The position numbers and the translations under genes were made by a program. Shown piece by piece: positions 9,626-20,708 of a stretch of DNA of 50,104 nt. Location: positions 3,709-53,812 of the forward strand of contig JALCCG010000115.1 in assembly GCA_023212695.1 (NCBI GenBank), written 5' to 3'. The DNA is from Sporisorium sorghi (taxonomy: Eukaryota > Basidiomycota > Ustilaginomycetes > Ustilaginales > Ustilaginaceae). A model generated the notes under the pieces. That model did not search any database. It was given only the letters and a program-made list of their open reading frames with translations, and was not told the DNA's origin. Each line of letters starts with the position of its first letter. The stretch's first letter is position 1.

Positions 9626-12571
9626 TCATGCTTCGATGTTGGCAAGCGCCGTGACTTTGTCGAGCACCTCCTGCCATTCCTTTTTGGCATCCGAGAGGTA
9701 AGTGATGGCTCCACCAGCACCGATCGAGACGTCGTCACCGTCGGCGATCAGGGTGCGAATCACAACAGAAAAATCGGCAGCTCCATCACAGCCGAGCCAG
9801 CCGAGCGCACCTGAGTAAATGCCTCTTCTGGCGCGCAGCTCGTCGTCTCTCTCTGCATCAGCCAGATTGAGCTCGAGGCGCTCGAGCAGTTGCACACTGC
9901 GTCGCTTGGGTGCTCCCGTCATGCTGCCCGGTGGGAAGCATCGGCGGATTGCTTCCGTCGTTCCAACGGACGACTTGAGCTTGCCTGTGACAGTCGTGAC
10001 GAGCTGATGCACCGTCTCGTACGACTCGACCTGCATCAGTTTGGGTACAGCGACGCTGTCCGAGTTGCAGAACGAAAAGAGATCCGCTCGGATCAGATCA
10101 ACGATCATCAGGTTTTCCGCACGTTCCTTGACATCGGCAGAGAGCTTGGCTCGTCGAGCTGCGTCTTCAGCCTCGCGCCACTTGCGATTGATGAGCTCTT
10201 TTTCGTGCGTCGCACCGCCACCTGCTCGCATACCTTGCTCTCCCGGTCCAAAGCCTGCTCGAGCCAGAGTGCCCTTGATCGGCTTCATCTCGACAAGGCC
10301 GTCGGCAGTGATGCGCATGAATCGCTCCGGGCTCGTGCTGAGAATGGCACGTCCGCGCTTGTGCGGCTCGGCTTCCGGCCCGCCCGCGTTGAACGAAGGC
10401 AGCCTGATAAAGGCAGAGTACGGCGCAGGGTTGCGGGCTCGAAGTTTGCAGTAGAGGTCAAAGTGGTCGGTGTCGGCGGTGTTGGGTTGCAAGAAAAGCG
10501 GTGGGAGGCGACCTTGGAACTGGTTGGTCATGCAAAGTTCGTAGCTCTCGCCCGCAGCAATAAGCTCTCTGGCCGACTCGATCTGATCCATGTAGTCTTC
10601 GGCAAGCATGCGAGGTTTGAGGAGCGGCATGGCGTTTCGGAAGGCCGCAGCGCTCTGAGCTGCGTCGGTGTGAGTTGGGACTGGGTCTTCGCTGCAGAGC
10701 GCTGTGACACTTTGGAGTGTTTCTTGCATCCACGCCTCCGCGTCTGACCTGCTAAGCGCCCATTGAGACCACGACTTGCCATTCGTTCGCAGATGTTCGA
10801 GCGCACCGTCTATCTGGCCCATCCGATCAGGCAATGACGCTGTCGAAGGAGAGGACTCGACCAGCGCGAGCGCGGTCCACTGAAGCAGGTGGTGGTCGAA
10901 AGCGAGCACTCTTGGGCAATAGAGGAATTCGGCGTCGAAGGCGTTGTCTTTGCTGCCTACTGGCGCGCATGTTTCGAGCTGCAGGCTCTCGTTCTTCATC
11001 TCGTATCCCCAGTAACCGCTGAAGCCGGTGCGAAAGACATTGCCTTGCTGGTCGCCGTCAAGGATGAGGGAAGCAGCTATCGAGTCGGTGGAGGATTGCA
11101 GCTGTCCTTGCAATTCATCCATGAAAGACCACAACGAAGTGTTTTTTGTCCCGGTCAATGCAACCTTGGAGGTGACATTCTCGTCCGCTGACACGATGAT
11201 GCTTCCACTGCTATCGCGGTAAGACAGGACAAAGGAGGGAAGCGCCATGAAAGAGTATCGGCTGTGTGGATCCTTGAGACGTGCGCTATCGAGCCATAAG
11301 GCTCCAGCAGGGCTAGCACGGCGGAAGAGCTTGTCGAAGATGCGGGTCATGTCGACGCTGCGATCTGACGGCATCGCGGGCGAACGACTTGCGAGTAGGG
11401 TGAACACACGTTGGTCGGCGTCAGAAAGGGTCACGGCAGCTTGTCCATGTGTGTGTCCATGGCCTGCAAGGCAGCGCTCGCCAGCGAGCGTGAGATGCTT
11501 AGGGAGGGCGAGAGCGGCGTCGTCCCAGGCTTGGACCCGGCTACGAGCCTCTGAGGACGGTTGTTCGTCCTGATGCGAAGCTTGCTGGCCCCAATATTGT
11601 CGAACAAGATCGAGGAAGTTGGACATGATAGTATGACCCCAATTGGATTCGATGCTTTCCGGGTGGAACTGCACGCCATAGAACGGCAACGTCTTGTGCT
11701 GCAGCGCCATGATTGCTGGAGACACGGTGTGTTCTGCGGCTAGACTGGCTTCGTTCTCGACGACATCGTCGAGGCTTGTGGCCTCGGATAAAGGTAGATC
11801 GCCCAAGTCGGAGAGACGCTCGGATCCGGTCCTTGAGGATAGAGGGACAGTGGAGGGAGAGCGGCTTAGAGACGCGAGGTCGCGGTGTTTCAGTGGTGCG
11901 GCGGCATGTTCCGTGGGTACTCGGAGCGGAGCGGGTGATGCTTGCTTGCGAGTGATACCAGGTCGGGGAGGCGGGGCCGTTGAGACCTGGTCATAGCTCC
12001 ATGCTGTCACGTGGAGGCAGTCAGGCAGCGTATCCGGATCGACGACCAAGCTGTTGTATCGAACGACGAGAGCATCCTGAGGAACGCCTTGAAGGATGGA
12101 GGTCACAGCCTGCTGTGAAGCCACCTGCGAGAGTAATGGATGCGCAATCTTGAGCTTGCTCTGGAGACCATGACGTACACTGACGGCACGTGTGACCTGA
12201 CCGCCGAAAGCAACTGCGAGACCCTGGTGGCCAAGACAAACGCCAAAGACGGGCAGACGAAGCGATTCGTCCTTGAGCAATGTTTCGGCAGCTCCAAAGT
12301 CGGCAGCCTTGTCTGGACTGCCGGGTCCGGGCGATAGGATGATGGCATCTATGTGAGGTCGAACGAGCTTGTGGAAGGTGGCGGGCTCTAGTAGCGGATG
12401 CGTGTGTGGTAGGACGAGGACGCGATCGGCTATTCTACGGGTGAGCTCTTGGCGATAGCTCGGTGGAAATTGACCTTGCTGTGCGTGTGTCGGATGCAGC
12501 AGTGAGAGGAGGTTGAGGGTATACGAGTCGAAATGGTCGACGATGAGGATGCGAGGGAGTTGCAACGACAT
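9626..12571 (-). CDS. ABZ1: Aminodeoxychorismate (PABA) synthase, fused PabA-PabB
   Basis: Single exon, 981 residues. It makes 4-amino-4-deoxychorismate from chorismate and glutamine for folate synthesis. Residues 1-340 are a class I glutamine amidotransferase: ILIVDHFDSYTLNLL, ILSPGPGSPD, the nucleophile Cys112 in GVCLGHQG, and the His/Glu pair in GVQFHPESIESNWG. A Ser-rich insert (about 195-275) splits this domain. The chorismate-binding half fills the C-terminal 600 residues, with PIKGTLARAG, ENLMIVDLIRADL and PGSMTGAPKRRSVQLLERLE. The PIKGT motif is typical of aminodeoxychorismate synthase, whereas anthranilate synthase component I has PIAGT; this and the fused layout point to PABA synthase. 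It shares a 0.7 kb divergent promoter region with the gene at 13283. Confidence 0.95.
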   Translation of the reverse strand: MSLQLPRILIVDHFDSYTLNLLSLLHPTHAQQGQFPPSYRQELTRRIADRVLVLPHTHPLLEPATFHKLVRPHIDAIILSPGPGSPDKAADFGAAETLLKDESLRLPVFGVCLGHQGLAVAFGGQVTRAVSVRHGLQSKLKIAHPLLSQVASQQAVTSILQGVPQDALVVRYNSLVVDPDTLPDCLHVTAWSYDQVSTAPPPRPGITRKQASPAPLRVPTEHAAAPLKHRDLASLSRSPSTVPLSSRTGSERLSDLGDLPLSEATSLDDVVENEASLAAEHTVSPAIMALQHKTLPFYGVQFHPESIESNWGHTIMSNFLDLVRQYWGQQASHQDEQPSSEARSRVQAWDDAALALPKHLTLAGERCLAGHGHTHGQAAVTLSDADQRVFTLLASRSPAMPSDRSVDMTRIFDKLFRRASPAGALWLDSARLKDPHSRYSFMALPSFVLSYRDSSGSIIVSADENVTSKVALTGTKNTSLWSFMDELQGQLQSSTDSIAASLILDGDQQGNVFRTGFSGYWGYEMKNESLQLETCAPVGSKDNAFDAEFLYCPRVLAFDHHLLQWTALALVESSPSTASLPDRMGQIDGALEHLRTNGKSWSQWALSRSDAEAWMQETLQSVTALCSEDPVPTHTDAAQSAAAFRNAMPLLKPRMLAEDYMDQIESARELIAAGESYELCMTNQFQGRLPPLFLQPNTADTDHFDLYCKLRARNPAPYSAFIRLPSFNAGGPEAEPHKRGRAILSTSPERFMRITADGLVEMKPIKGTLARAGFGPGEQGMRAGGGATHEKELINRKWREAEDAARRAKLSADVKERAENLMIVDLIRADLFSFCNSDSVAVPKLMQVESYETVHQLVTTVTGKLKSSVGTTEAIRRCFPPGSMTGAPKRRSVQLLERLELNLADAERDDELRARRGIYSGALGWLGCDGAADFSVVIRTLIADGDDVSIGAGGAITYLSDAKKEWQEVLDKVTALANIEA

Positions 12572-12908
12572 GTTGGAGACAGCAAGGCAGCTATGCAGCG
12601 CTGCTTTGGAACTCCGTCATAGATTTCCAGAGGTGAGAGGTCGGGCCAAGATTACATCTAAAGGTTCAAGAGTGCAGCATGGTCCTCGATGAGGAGAGCC
12701 TGCGATTGCGGCTGTCCGCTGCGATGCGATGTCTCGTCGATACGATGGTGATGATGGTTGTCAAGCTGTGTCATTTGGCGTTCTTCCAAATTTTAAGTTT
12801 TCAAGGCCATTCCAATGCAAAACGGCTTTGCAAAAATTTATCGTGCGGGTGGAAGAAAAGCCACACTGAACCCTGAAAAAGCCAATTTTCGCCGGCCAAG
12901 AGCGCAAC

Positions 12909-12944
<36 letters not shown>

Positions 12945-13282
12945 GGCTTGAGAAGGCGTCACGAGGTTTGGGCAACGGATCATCATCATCAAGCACGCAC
13001 TCGTCTCGACCAGCATCCCGACTGCATCTCTTGGCCTTCACATCAGCATCAGCGCACCATATCGACGACGACGAGTAGGAGCCAGGACAAGGCGGGAATT
13101 TCGACTCAGCAACTCTGCCCGACTCGACCGCATCGCCTTATCGTGCCTTCGGAAACTCCTTCCGATGACGCGCTTCTTCGACCAACGACCTCTTCATCTC
13201 TGCTAGAGCTCATGGCTGCGATCATCAGATGTGTGCCTTGTGACTTCTCGCATTCTCCGCAGCTGGTCACTCGTCCAAACAG
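12572..13282. other. Divergent promoter region with A tract
   Basis: Lies between the start codons of the PABA synthase gene (-) and the gene at 13283 (+). It contains a run of 31 A at 12910-12940. No gene is supported; the ORF at 12948-13322 is out of frame with the downstream gene and has no recognisable feature. Confidence 0.55.
12910..12940. repeat. Homopolymer tract, 31 A
   Basis: Uninterrupted run of 31 A in the divergent promoter region. Confidence 0.95.
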
Positions 13283-16200
13283 ATGCTGCGCTCAGGCGCG
13301 GGCCGGCTGTGCAAGGGCGTAGTCAGATCAGTCGACTCGCTCATCACGGACGGTCCGATCATCACAGCGCTCTCACCACACCACCTCTATTCTCCACCAC
13401 CATCACGGGGGAGCCGATGCCCAGTTCTATTCTCGACTGCATCAGTTCACATCGCTGCAAGGATTCCCACGGCTTCGTTCCACTCGGAATCTTACTTTAG
13501 CGCAACACCGCCTGAGAATCCTTCGCAAATCGGCCATTCCGACACCTTGCAGCTCGAGCGCTACTTGCCTCCTTTGCTTGATGTCGATCTCGTTGCTCAG
13601 AATGACGCGCAACAGGGTTTATTTAGGGCAATCCAGCACCTCGACGCCGATCTCTCCTGGCATCTTTACAGGCAACTCGGCAAGTCCCGTCACAGCGTTC
13701 CCACATTAGTCATCGACTTGCTCATCACATTGCAGTGTCGCAAGCCCGTCCGAAGCTCTCCAGCGAATGTCATAGACAGTCGCGATGCTGTTCGAGAGGT
13801 CTGCGATAGAGTCCTTTTCCTGTGCCGCGACCGACTGCGCAACAAAGCTAGCAGCTCCTCCAGCGCTGTCTCTTCTACCACCGAGCGCCACGCACTCTCA
13901 ACACTGTCTGCACCGCTCTCCCTCCGCCTACTCTATCTGCTCATCGTCGAGGAGGAGCAAATCGCAGCATGCAGATCTCGTCAGCCCGCTCGCAGGCGCA
14001 ACAACTTGTCTAGCATCCTCAATACACTCTCAGCCAACCTAGATGCTCGCAACCATCTGCAAGAATCGCAGATCGATTTCGAGCTCAGAGGGCGTCTCGC
14101 GGCAACTTTGTCACGACTCGGAGCTACAGATATCGCCTACAACCACCTGGAGTTGGTGGTCGAGCAGGCAACTCAACCCAACGCCGATAATCTCATCGAC
14201 CCACGGCCCTTCGACCAGCTTCTTTTGGCACTGGCGAGACAAGCCAACAGCTCCCATCAAGCTGTCCATGTTCTTCCATCTCCCATTGACTCGGCCTCCA
14301 ACACCATCAAGCAGAGCGATCCCATCATTCGAGCCCTGCGATTGACGCTGTCATCCGACATTTCAGCATCAAAGGCCAACATCCATAAATGCCTTCAGGC
14401 TCTAGATTCCGCCACCCTCTGGTGGCTGCTGCCTTTCGAGCTCGATAGCGACCATCCACATGCTCTCGGCTCTGAGAAAGAGCAGCCAAACGACCGCCTC
14501 GGTCTCAAGCAAAAGTGGCATCCATGGCAGGCTTCTGCTGCAGACGCACTGACCGTCTCGCAGGACTCTCTCGACTCTTTCGCCGAACGTGTCGCCCTAG
14601 TCCTCGCCCAGCGCGGCATCCTGCAGCCGTCTCTCCATATCGTCGATGGCTTGCAAGCGTCGCATCAAAGCGCGAATCCAACTACAAACAAGATCCCTGA
14701 CCACGACTTCTTCACTGTCATCTTGGAGAAGCTGGCAGAACGCATGGCCTCCAGCGTCAATTCAGAAGCGCGCAAGTCTCTAGACATGCACAGAGGTCTT
14801 TCGGCCGACCTCCATCTGGCCTTCAAAGTCTACACCACTGCGCACTCCAGCGGCGTCGACCTCGACTCGCGCCTCAACTCGGCCATCATCAAAGCCCTCG
14901 CTTCTTGTCTACCATCCGCCGTGGCCGATCTAGGGCCCGAGAGGTCTCGTCTCACCAACATCACAAGTCAAGTTGCACGCCGCAACGAGGAGCACGGGAG
15001 CAAACAGGCCCTTAAGCAGTATCTCCGTCAATTCACAACCTTGGTGCTCGCCAGCGATCCAGATTTAAGCAAGGGCAGCTTGGAGTATCCTGCACAGGCC
15101 ACGCTCCTCGGTCTCCACATGCGTGTCCGCGACTACTCGTTCACCAAGCGGCTCTATCAGCTAATCCGGCTGCGTGACCCCGCAAGAGGGTTGTGGTCGT
15201 CTGATTGGCAGGCAGGCTCGCTGCGACACGCCGCCCTGCATCCCTTGACAGCACCAGACTCAGATGCCTTCCACTGGTTCTTCGCGGAGAGCCTTCGTTC
15301 ATCCGCCAAGACGGTCTTTGCGGTTCAGCTCCACCTCGACTGGATCGCCGGCGGCAACGGCATCCCGTCGAGCCTCAACGCGATGTTTGTACGAAGTCTC
15401 CTGCGCGCCGGCCTCATCCCAGTGGTTCGACGTGTGCTGCAGGAGCTCGAGGCGGATCGAAGCTTGCTGCCCGCGCGTCTCGCTCGCAGCCTCGTTGTGT
15501 CGTTTGCCGATGCTGGCTATCCTGATCTTGCCATGGAGATGGTCGTCAATGTCTCCCAATTGACCTCGCCAACCTACTTGTCGCAGAGGGGCAAAATCGG
15601 AGAGGATGGAAGTTCAAGCTCACGCGAATCTTGGATCCTCGTTTCGACTCTGAAGCTCATGAGCCTCGCACTCGAGCACTCGAGCAAGGCCTCTGCCTCC
15701 GCGGACGACGACTTGCATCGCAAAGTATTGCGCCTTTTCCAGGAGTTTAGGCTGGGTTTGACGCACAATCTTTTCATCAACATGGCGCAGTCGAAACACG
15801 CGTCGCAGTCGCAGGCACCCATTGCATTGACTCTGCACGATGTCCGCATGGCCTACAATGCATGCATGCGCGCTTCGTTGTCGGTTCTGCCGGGCCCACT
15901 CCGTGCAACCGAAATGACGGACATGGGCGAGTTTTTGGTGGATTGGGACACCACCGAGGCGACCTGTCTGCACGTAGAAGAGCTCTTCAACGAGCTCAAG
16001 GATCTGGGCGTGGACGCTGACGAAGATTCTTGGAATCTGCGTATCGCTTCGAGCTTACATGCATGCCTCGCAGCTCCGGATGAAGCAGGGCGAACCGAGT
16101 GGCTGCAAAAGGCGATTGCGCTGTTCGACCAGGCTTCCCAGCAGGTTTTCAGGGCGGATGGCCCACTCAATGCATCTGAGCACACGTCTTTGTCGGCAGA

Positions 16201-16543
16201 CTCTGTAGAGCAAGAGGTCCGCCGAGTCACTGTGCATGCAGCCGTCGTCGCAGCCATTATCGATGCCAGTCGTTGCTGCCGCGATCTCGAGTCTGGTCTT
16301 CGAGTCTACGAGATTCATCTGCGTAAAAGCGCGTTCGATGTGCATGTCGAAAAGGCGCGCTTGACGCTTCTCGCGGACTTGGCCGAGCCGCGCGTATGGC
16401 GGGATGAGCTGCAACGTCTCAAGCAGCAGCAGCAGCACAAGAAGTCGGGTTTCAGGCTCGAAGACCAGTTTATGAAACAGCTGCAGATGGTCTCTGGTGC
16501 CGCGGCACGACGATCGGCCGATAACGTCGTCATTCCGCGCTAG
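13283..16543 (+). CDS. Unrecognised large helical protein, probably mitochondrial
   Basis: Single exon, 1086 residues. The N-terminus (MLRSGAGRLCKGVVRSVDSL, and on to about 70) has several Arg, many Ser and Ala and only two Asp, consistent with a mitochondrial presequence. The rest looks almost entirely helical, with repeated Leu/Ala helix pairs such as SLNAMFVRSLLRAGLIPVVR and SLVVSFADAGYPDLAMEMVV. These resemble the helix hairpins of pentatricopeptide (PPR) or similar solenoid proteins, but I could not align a regular 35-residue repeat. A long solenoid in the mitochondrion would fit a role in organellar RNA or ribosome function; that is inference only. The start is the first ATG giving this N-terminus. 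The coding frame is long and clearly real. Confidence 0.8.
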   Translation: MLRSGAGRLCKGVVRSVDSLITDGPIITALSPHHLYSPPPSRGSRCPVLFSTASVHIAARIPTASFHSESYFSATPPENPSQIGHSDTLQLERYLPPLLDVDLVAQNDAQQGLFRAIQHLDADLSWHLYRQLGKSRHSVPTLVIDLLITLQCRKPVRSSPANVIDSRDAVREVCDRVLFLCRDRLRNKASSSSSAVSSTTERHALSTLSAPLSLRLLYLLIVEEEQIAACRSRQPARRRNNLSSILNTLSANLDARNHLQESQIDFELRGRLAATLSRLGATDIAYNHLELVVEQATQPNADNLIDPRPFDQLLLALARQANSSHQAVHVLPSPIDSASNTIKQSDPIIRALRLTLSSDISASKANIHKCLQALDSATLWWLLPFELDSDHPHALGSEKEQPNDRLGLKQKWHPWQASAADALTVSQDSLDSFAERVALVLAQRGILQPSLHIVDGLQASHQSANPTTNKIPDHDFFTVILEKLAERMASSVNSEARKSLDMHRGLSADLHLAFKVYTTAHSSGVDLDSRLNSAIIKALASCLPSAVADLGPERSRLTNITSQVARRNEEHGSKQALKQYLRQFTTLVLASDPDLSKGSLEYPAQATLLGLHMRVRDYSFTKRLYQLIRLRDPARGLWSSDWQAGSLRHAALHPLTAPDSDAFHWFFAESLRSSAKTVFAVQLHLDWIAGGNGIPSSLNAMFVRSLLRAGLIPVVRRVLQELEADRSLLPARLARSLVVSFADAGYPDLAMEMVVNVSQLTSPTYLSQRGKIGEDGSSSSRESWILVSTLKLMSLALEHSSKASASADDDLHRKVLRLFQEFRLGLTHNLFINMAQSKHASQSQAPIALTLHDVRMAYNACMRASLSVLPGPLRATEMTDMGEFLVDWDTTEATCLHVEELFNELKDLGVDADEDSWNLRIASSLHACLAAPDEAGRTEWLQKAIALFDQASQQVFRADGPLNASEHTSLSADSVEQEVRRVTVHAAVVAAIIDASRCCRDLESGLRVYEIHLRKSAFDVHVEKARLTLLADLAEPRVWRDELQRLKQQQQHKKSGFRLEDQFMKQLQMVSGAAARRSADNVVIPR

Positions 16544-18711
16544 CCGCTCCGAGATGCGATCCTGCACCTCATCATCAATCGATCAGAGAGGTCTCTTTGT
16601 TCTTATTTGCTTTGCCTCCTTTGCACTATCAATGCTCTCACTTCAATGACCACCTGCCCGAGCACAGAGTCGGCACATCGACTCATAGATTTGCAGCAGC
16701 GGTGAAAACATCGGCTCAAAGGCGTTCTGACGGATCCATGGATCAGGTCCCACACTCAATTAGCCTCGTCTGGGCTTCATTCGACGATGAAAGACGAAAA
16801 GTGTGGCTTCTGGTGAAGCTTCATCGCAAAGGAAGTCTAAATCTCACCGCCTAGAGTCGACGTATACAGTATGTTGAGAGAGTCCGGACCGGTGCTCCGT
16901 CGCAACGTGGCTCTATCTGATTACCGTTTTTCCGCCGAAGGAAGCCCGAGGTATGCCATCCCTATGACTTTGGCGCTTTGGTGCTCGTTGGACACTGTGA
17001 AACGACGACTGATGCGCGGGTATCGGAATGAACGGACGATTCGAAGATCGACACGCTCCTTCATCGTCCGACCTGGGCTTTGACACTGGGTGCGGTAACA
17101 GACTCGCCGTGAATAGCCGCACCTTGCTGCTGCTGCTGCTGCGCTTCACACACATGTTCGTCTTTCATCTGGCGCTGCCAACCGGACGGTCGCTTTGCCG
17201 AGTGCCATGCGTGCGGTTGCCCTGCACTGCAACCTCTCAGGCACACACAATGATGACGACCACCAACCTCGTCCTTTCATGCGTTGTGCGTGTCAACCTC
17301 AACCTTAATCTCCTTTTTTGCTCAGGTTCGGACAGCGCTATAGCCCGGCGGCTGCACTTTTCCGCACTGTCCAGCCGTGGTTATTCGCGGAGCCTTGTTT
17401 TTTTTTTTTTTTTTTTTTTTTTTTTTCTTTCTCGTCGATTATCGTCGCTATGCATCGGATCGTGGCATTCCACAAAAGCACGCAGTGATCTCAACACAGA
17501 CGCTCGCACACGTCTACACAGCTACGGCGTTCACGATTGTCCCTCCTCGGCTCCATCCTTTTTCTCTCGACTGCGCATTCTCCCAAAGCAATGCACGCTG
17601 CTGCTGCTGCTGCTGCACCCCTCGCAGGCGTATCGCAGCCAGAGATCTGATTATCTCAGCTTCATCTGCAGCGAAAGTAGAAATAACTTCATCTCGGCCA
17701 CCAGCCCTCCTTGAACACTGCACTGGTAACAAGCGCGACCACCGCTGCTGCTGCACCCACCAGGCAGCCATGCCACGCTGTTCCGCGGACAGCGGCGGGC
17801 GGCTTTTGAGCTAGAGGGGCGTTCGGGATCGGGTTGCACACGGTGTTCCCTTGCCACCACCACCGTGTGTCGATGAAGGGGGATGGGAGTTTCATGCGAA
17901 ATGGATCTTCGCAGTCAAGAAGACGATAGTGCTGCTTATCGTGGGAAGTGGAGTGGGCAAGGGGGTGCAAACCTTGTCGGTGCTTTTTGCTGCTAGTGGT
18001 TGAGTCGCCAGGAGCGGGTGCGGTTTCATATGAACGCGAGAGCGCCTTCAGACGCACAAGGAGCAACATCGGCGTAGGATGCAGGAAGTGTTGGGTCAGG
18101 ACCGTGCTCGGGATCGTCCTGCCCTCACGCACGGACCGTACCACACCCCCCTTCCTGCAGCGCACAACCTACCCGAAGACCCGACCCCCGGCGGCGCTCC
18201 TCGCTGCAAGGCACGCCGCTGCTGCACCCAATATGCGCACTCCACCCAGAGTGGGAGCATGTAGACCTATAAACGGCACACCTGGATCCAGCAGCGCAGG
18301 CTTTTGCCTGCCTTGCTGCTTGACTGCACATGTTCGCTCGCCAACCCGACCATCAACACCCGCTTCTACTGCATGACTTTCGGATGCCCGTTCAATGTGG
18401 GTGCTGCGATCCCATTGCTTGCCCGAAGCCGGTGCTGGTCTCGGGAACTCGGGATAGCTGTTGGTCGGATGTGTAGGTCGCTCGCCATTCCTGTAAGCTC
18501 GCTTCGCAAGTGCAATGAGGCATGAAGCGCGCTGATGCAGGTATTTAAACGATCCTCCCCCTTTGGCGACTCAGGAAGACGACGTGCAGAAGCAGAGACG
18601 CTCCATCCACCCTCAGCGTCGTTGGTATCGTCTTTACGTTCGGTGTAGCTGAGCCGGAAAGCGTTGACTTTGCGGTTGGAGCCTATCGCACCAAGCAACA
18701 TCCGGGAGAAG
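16544..18711. other. Gene-poor 2.2 kb region
   Basis: No gene supported. It includes a 29-nt T tract (17398-17426) and short CTG/CAG repeats near 17124 and 17600. ORFs of up to 228 codons are present on both strands but are read straight through the T tract as poly-Phe or through the CTG repeats. From about 17900 the region probably serves as promoter of the Zn2Cys6 gene. Confidence 0.5.
17398..17426. repeat. Homopolymer tract, 29 T
   Basis: Uninterrupted run of 29 T in the gene-poor interval. Confidence 0.95.
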
Positions 18712-20390
18712 ATGTTCCGCCGTGATACGAGCGACGCCGCCGACGAGTCGAGTCGCGTTGGAGGAGGTTCTGAACCCGATCTCAGCACCTGTGTGCACTC
18801 ATTCGACGACAATGTTGCCGCCGCCTCGCGCCAGCTACGCCAGCAGCAGCAGACCCCGCAACCGCTACCGCTCTTTCCTCCACCTCTACCGCCGCCGCCA
18901 CTGCATCCGGCAACGATCGACGTGCACCGACGCACCGAACCACCCTTCTCTTCCTCCTCTTCCTCCTCTCCGCCGCCACCGTCCGGACCTACTGTTCTTC
19001 GTGGTGCAGCACACCACCCATTACCACGACCACGACCACTCACCCTCCAACCACAAGCGCTCCTCGACATGCGCACGATCCAAGCGCAAGCCGAAGCACT
19101 CGAGATGCAAACGCGCCGCAGCCTAGCCGAAACCCAGCGCCTCGCCGAACAGCACTTTGAAGACATTGATAGCCGCGGTATTCGTGCGACGCATGCCTGC
19201 GAAAACTGTCGCCAGCGCAAGGCCAAAGTAAGTCTAACCCCGCCACGCCATTACTTGTTTTGAAAGGTAGAGTGGGAGTGGTGCTGACGTTGGAAAATGT
19301 TGTATAGTGCTCGGGCAAGCAGCCGTGCCAGCGTTGTGCGAAGCAGGGCGTGCTGTGTGTTTTTTCCAAGGTCGAGCGGGGGAGTGGTAGGTTAGGGGCA
19401 GGGAGGGCGTTTTGCAGCGATGTGCCGTCGCAGTCGCGCTTACCCTTACCCTTACCTTTAACAGCGGCCGAGGGGAGCGCTTTTGTGGGCCCGATGCGCA
19501 GCCGCGAACCGCGCTACGCCAGCATGACGACGCCGTATGGGCTGCGCAGGAACACCGCTCCGTCGCTTACGCTCCTCGAGCACCTGCGCCAGGCGCGAGA
19601 TGCAGCCACGGCGTCAGCTTCGTCAGCATCGTCCGCGAGTGCAGCGCCGGGTGGTGCGATGCGCGATCTGCGCCCGTCAGCATCGTTCCCGCCGTCCTCT
19701 GCGCCGCAGCAGCAGGGGGTGCTCCCGGCGTCGTCGACGCAGCTTTTCCGCCCTATCCCTCTGCGTTTGAGTGTTGGACGTGGGCATGCGGATGACCAGC
19801 AGTGCAGGAGCTCCGCCGCAACTGAAGTTTCAGAAAGCCTCGAGTATCAGGCAGCCTTCCTGGCCCAGTCGTCGGGCTCGCCATACGCCACTGCGCGGTG
19901 GGCCGACTCCACCAGTGATCCGTTGGTCGACCTCCTCCCGCCGTCACGAGCGACCGCGACGACAAGAGCAGTCGTGCACGATACGTACGACGTCAACCGA
20001 ACGCCTTTCGCCTCTAGCTCCAACGCTGCCGCTGCGTGGATTGAGGACGTACTCCTGCTGCCCGCTCCCTCCCCTGCCGCCGCACTACCGCCAAGCACGC
20101 TGCTCGACCACCGCCCCGATCAGTGTGAAGCCGAGAGGCAGCGCAGCTGGTCTACGGACTGCAACCTGTCCCAGGACACGGTGCAGATGAGGATGTCGAT
20201 CGACGAACCGCCTGGATCGCTTGGTGAGCAACCCGTGCCGGAGCTGCAGCCGGGCAGGATGCTGGAGCAGAGCACGCTGTCCCCCGCGATGCTGATGCAG
20301 CGCAGTGCAGAAATGCAGGGAGTGGAAGGTGACGGTGTGCCGCTGACCAGACACGGTGGAGGCGGCGAGGGATACGGGCCGCAGCAGTGA
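18712..20390 (+). CDS. Zn2Cys6 (fungal zinc cluster) transcription regulator
   Basis: Exons 18712-19227 and 19308-20390 give 532 residues. The intron (80 nt, GTAAGT...TATAG) falls inside the zinc cluster, and joining restores CENCRQRKAKCSGKQPCQRC followed by six residues and the last Cys: Cys163, 166, 173, 179, 182 and 189, the full binuclear cluster. Before it, residues 1-110 are Gln/Pro/Ser-rich, and about 130-155 form a predicted coiled coil (RTIQAQAEALEMQTRRSLAE). This is the reverse of the usual order, in which the coiled coil follows the cluster. After it I see no fungal_trans middle homology region, only low-complexity sequence. A second possible intron, 19387-19464 (78 nt, GTAGGT...AACAG), keeps the frame; if it is used the protein is 506 residues. 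DNA binding is inferred from the cluster; target genes are unknown. Confidence 0.88.
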
Positions 20391-20708
20391 CACGCTCGTC
20401 CTGCTAGAGTCGCGGTTCGTCGAGGCCAGAACGGGAAAACGCTCAGTCGACTGCCACACTGCTCACTCTAGCCAACCAGTGTACATCCATACTTTTAGCT
20501 TTTTCACACTTGCCTGTACCTGTCCCTATCCTGATACCGCATGCAGACGATCCCGCTATCGCGACCCCTGCGCGTGTGCCCGTGAGCGATCCCGTTGTGC
20601 AGACGTCGCACTTGATGATCACGGCGAGCGCGTGTAGCGGAACCCTTATGCACTCTTTCAAAGACAGCAGCTCTATAGTGTGAATAAAGATCGTTGCTCG
20701 CCGAAGCA
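20391..20708. other. Intergenic region before the tRNA
   Basis: 3' side of the zinc-cluster gene. I see nothing else in it. Confidence 0.5.

Noticed and set aside
17028..17714. 228-codon frame with a poly-Phe run
   Set aside because: Read through the 29-nt T tract and CTG repeats; no domain and no conserved pattern.
19438..19464. Telomere-like TTACCC repeats
   Set aside because: The unit is TTACCC, not the complement of TTAGGG, and only about three copies are present. It is better read as the pyrimidine tract of a possible intron.
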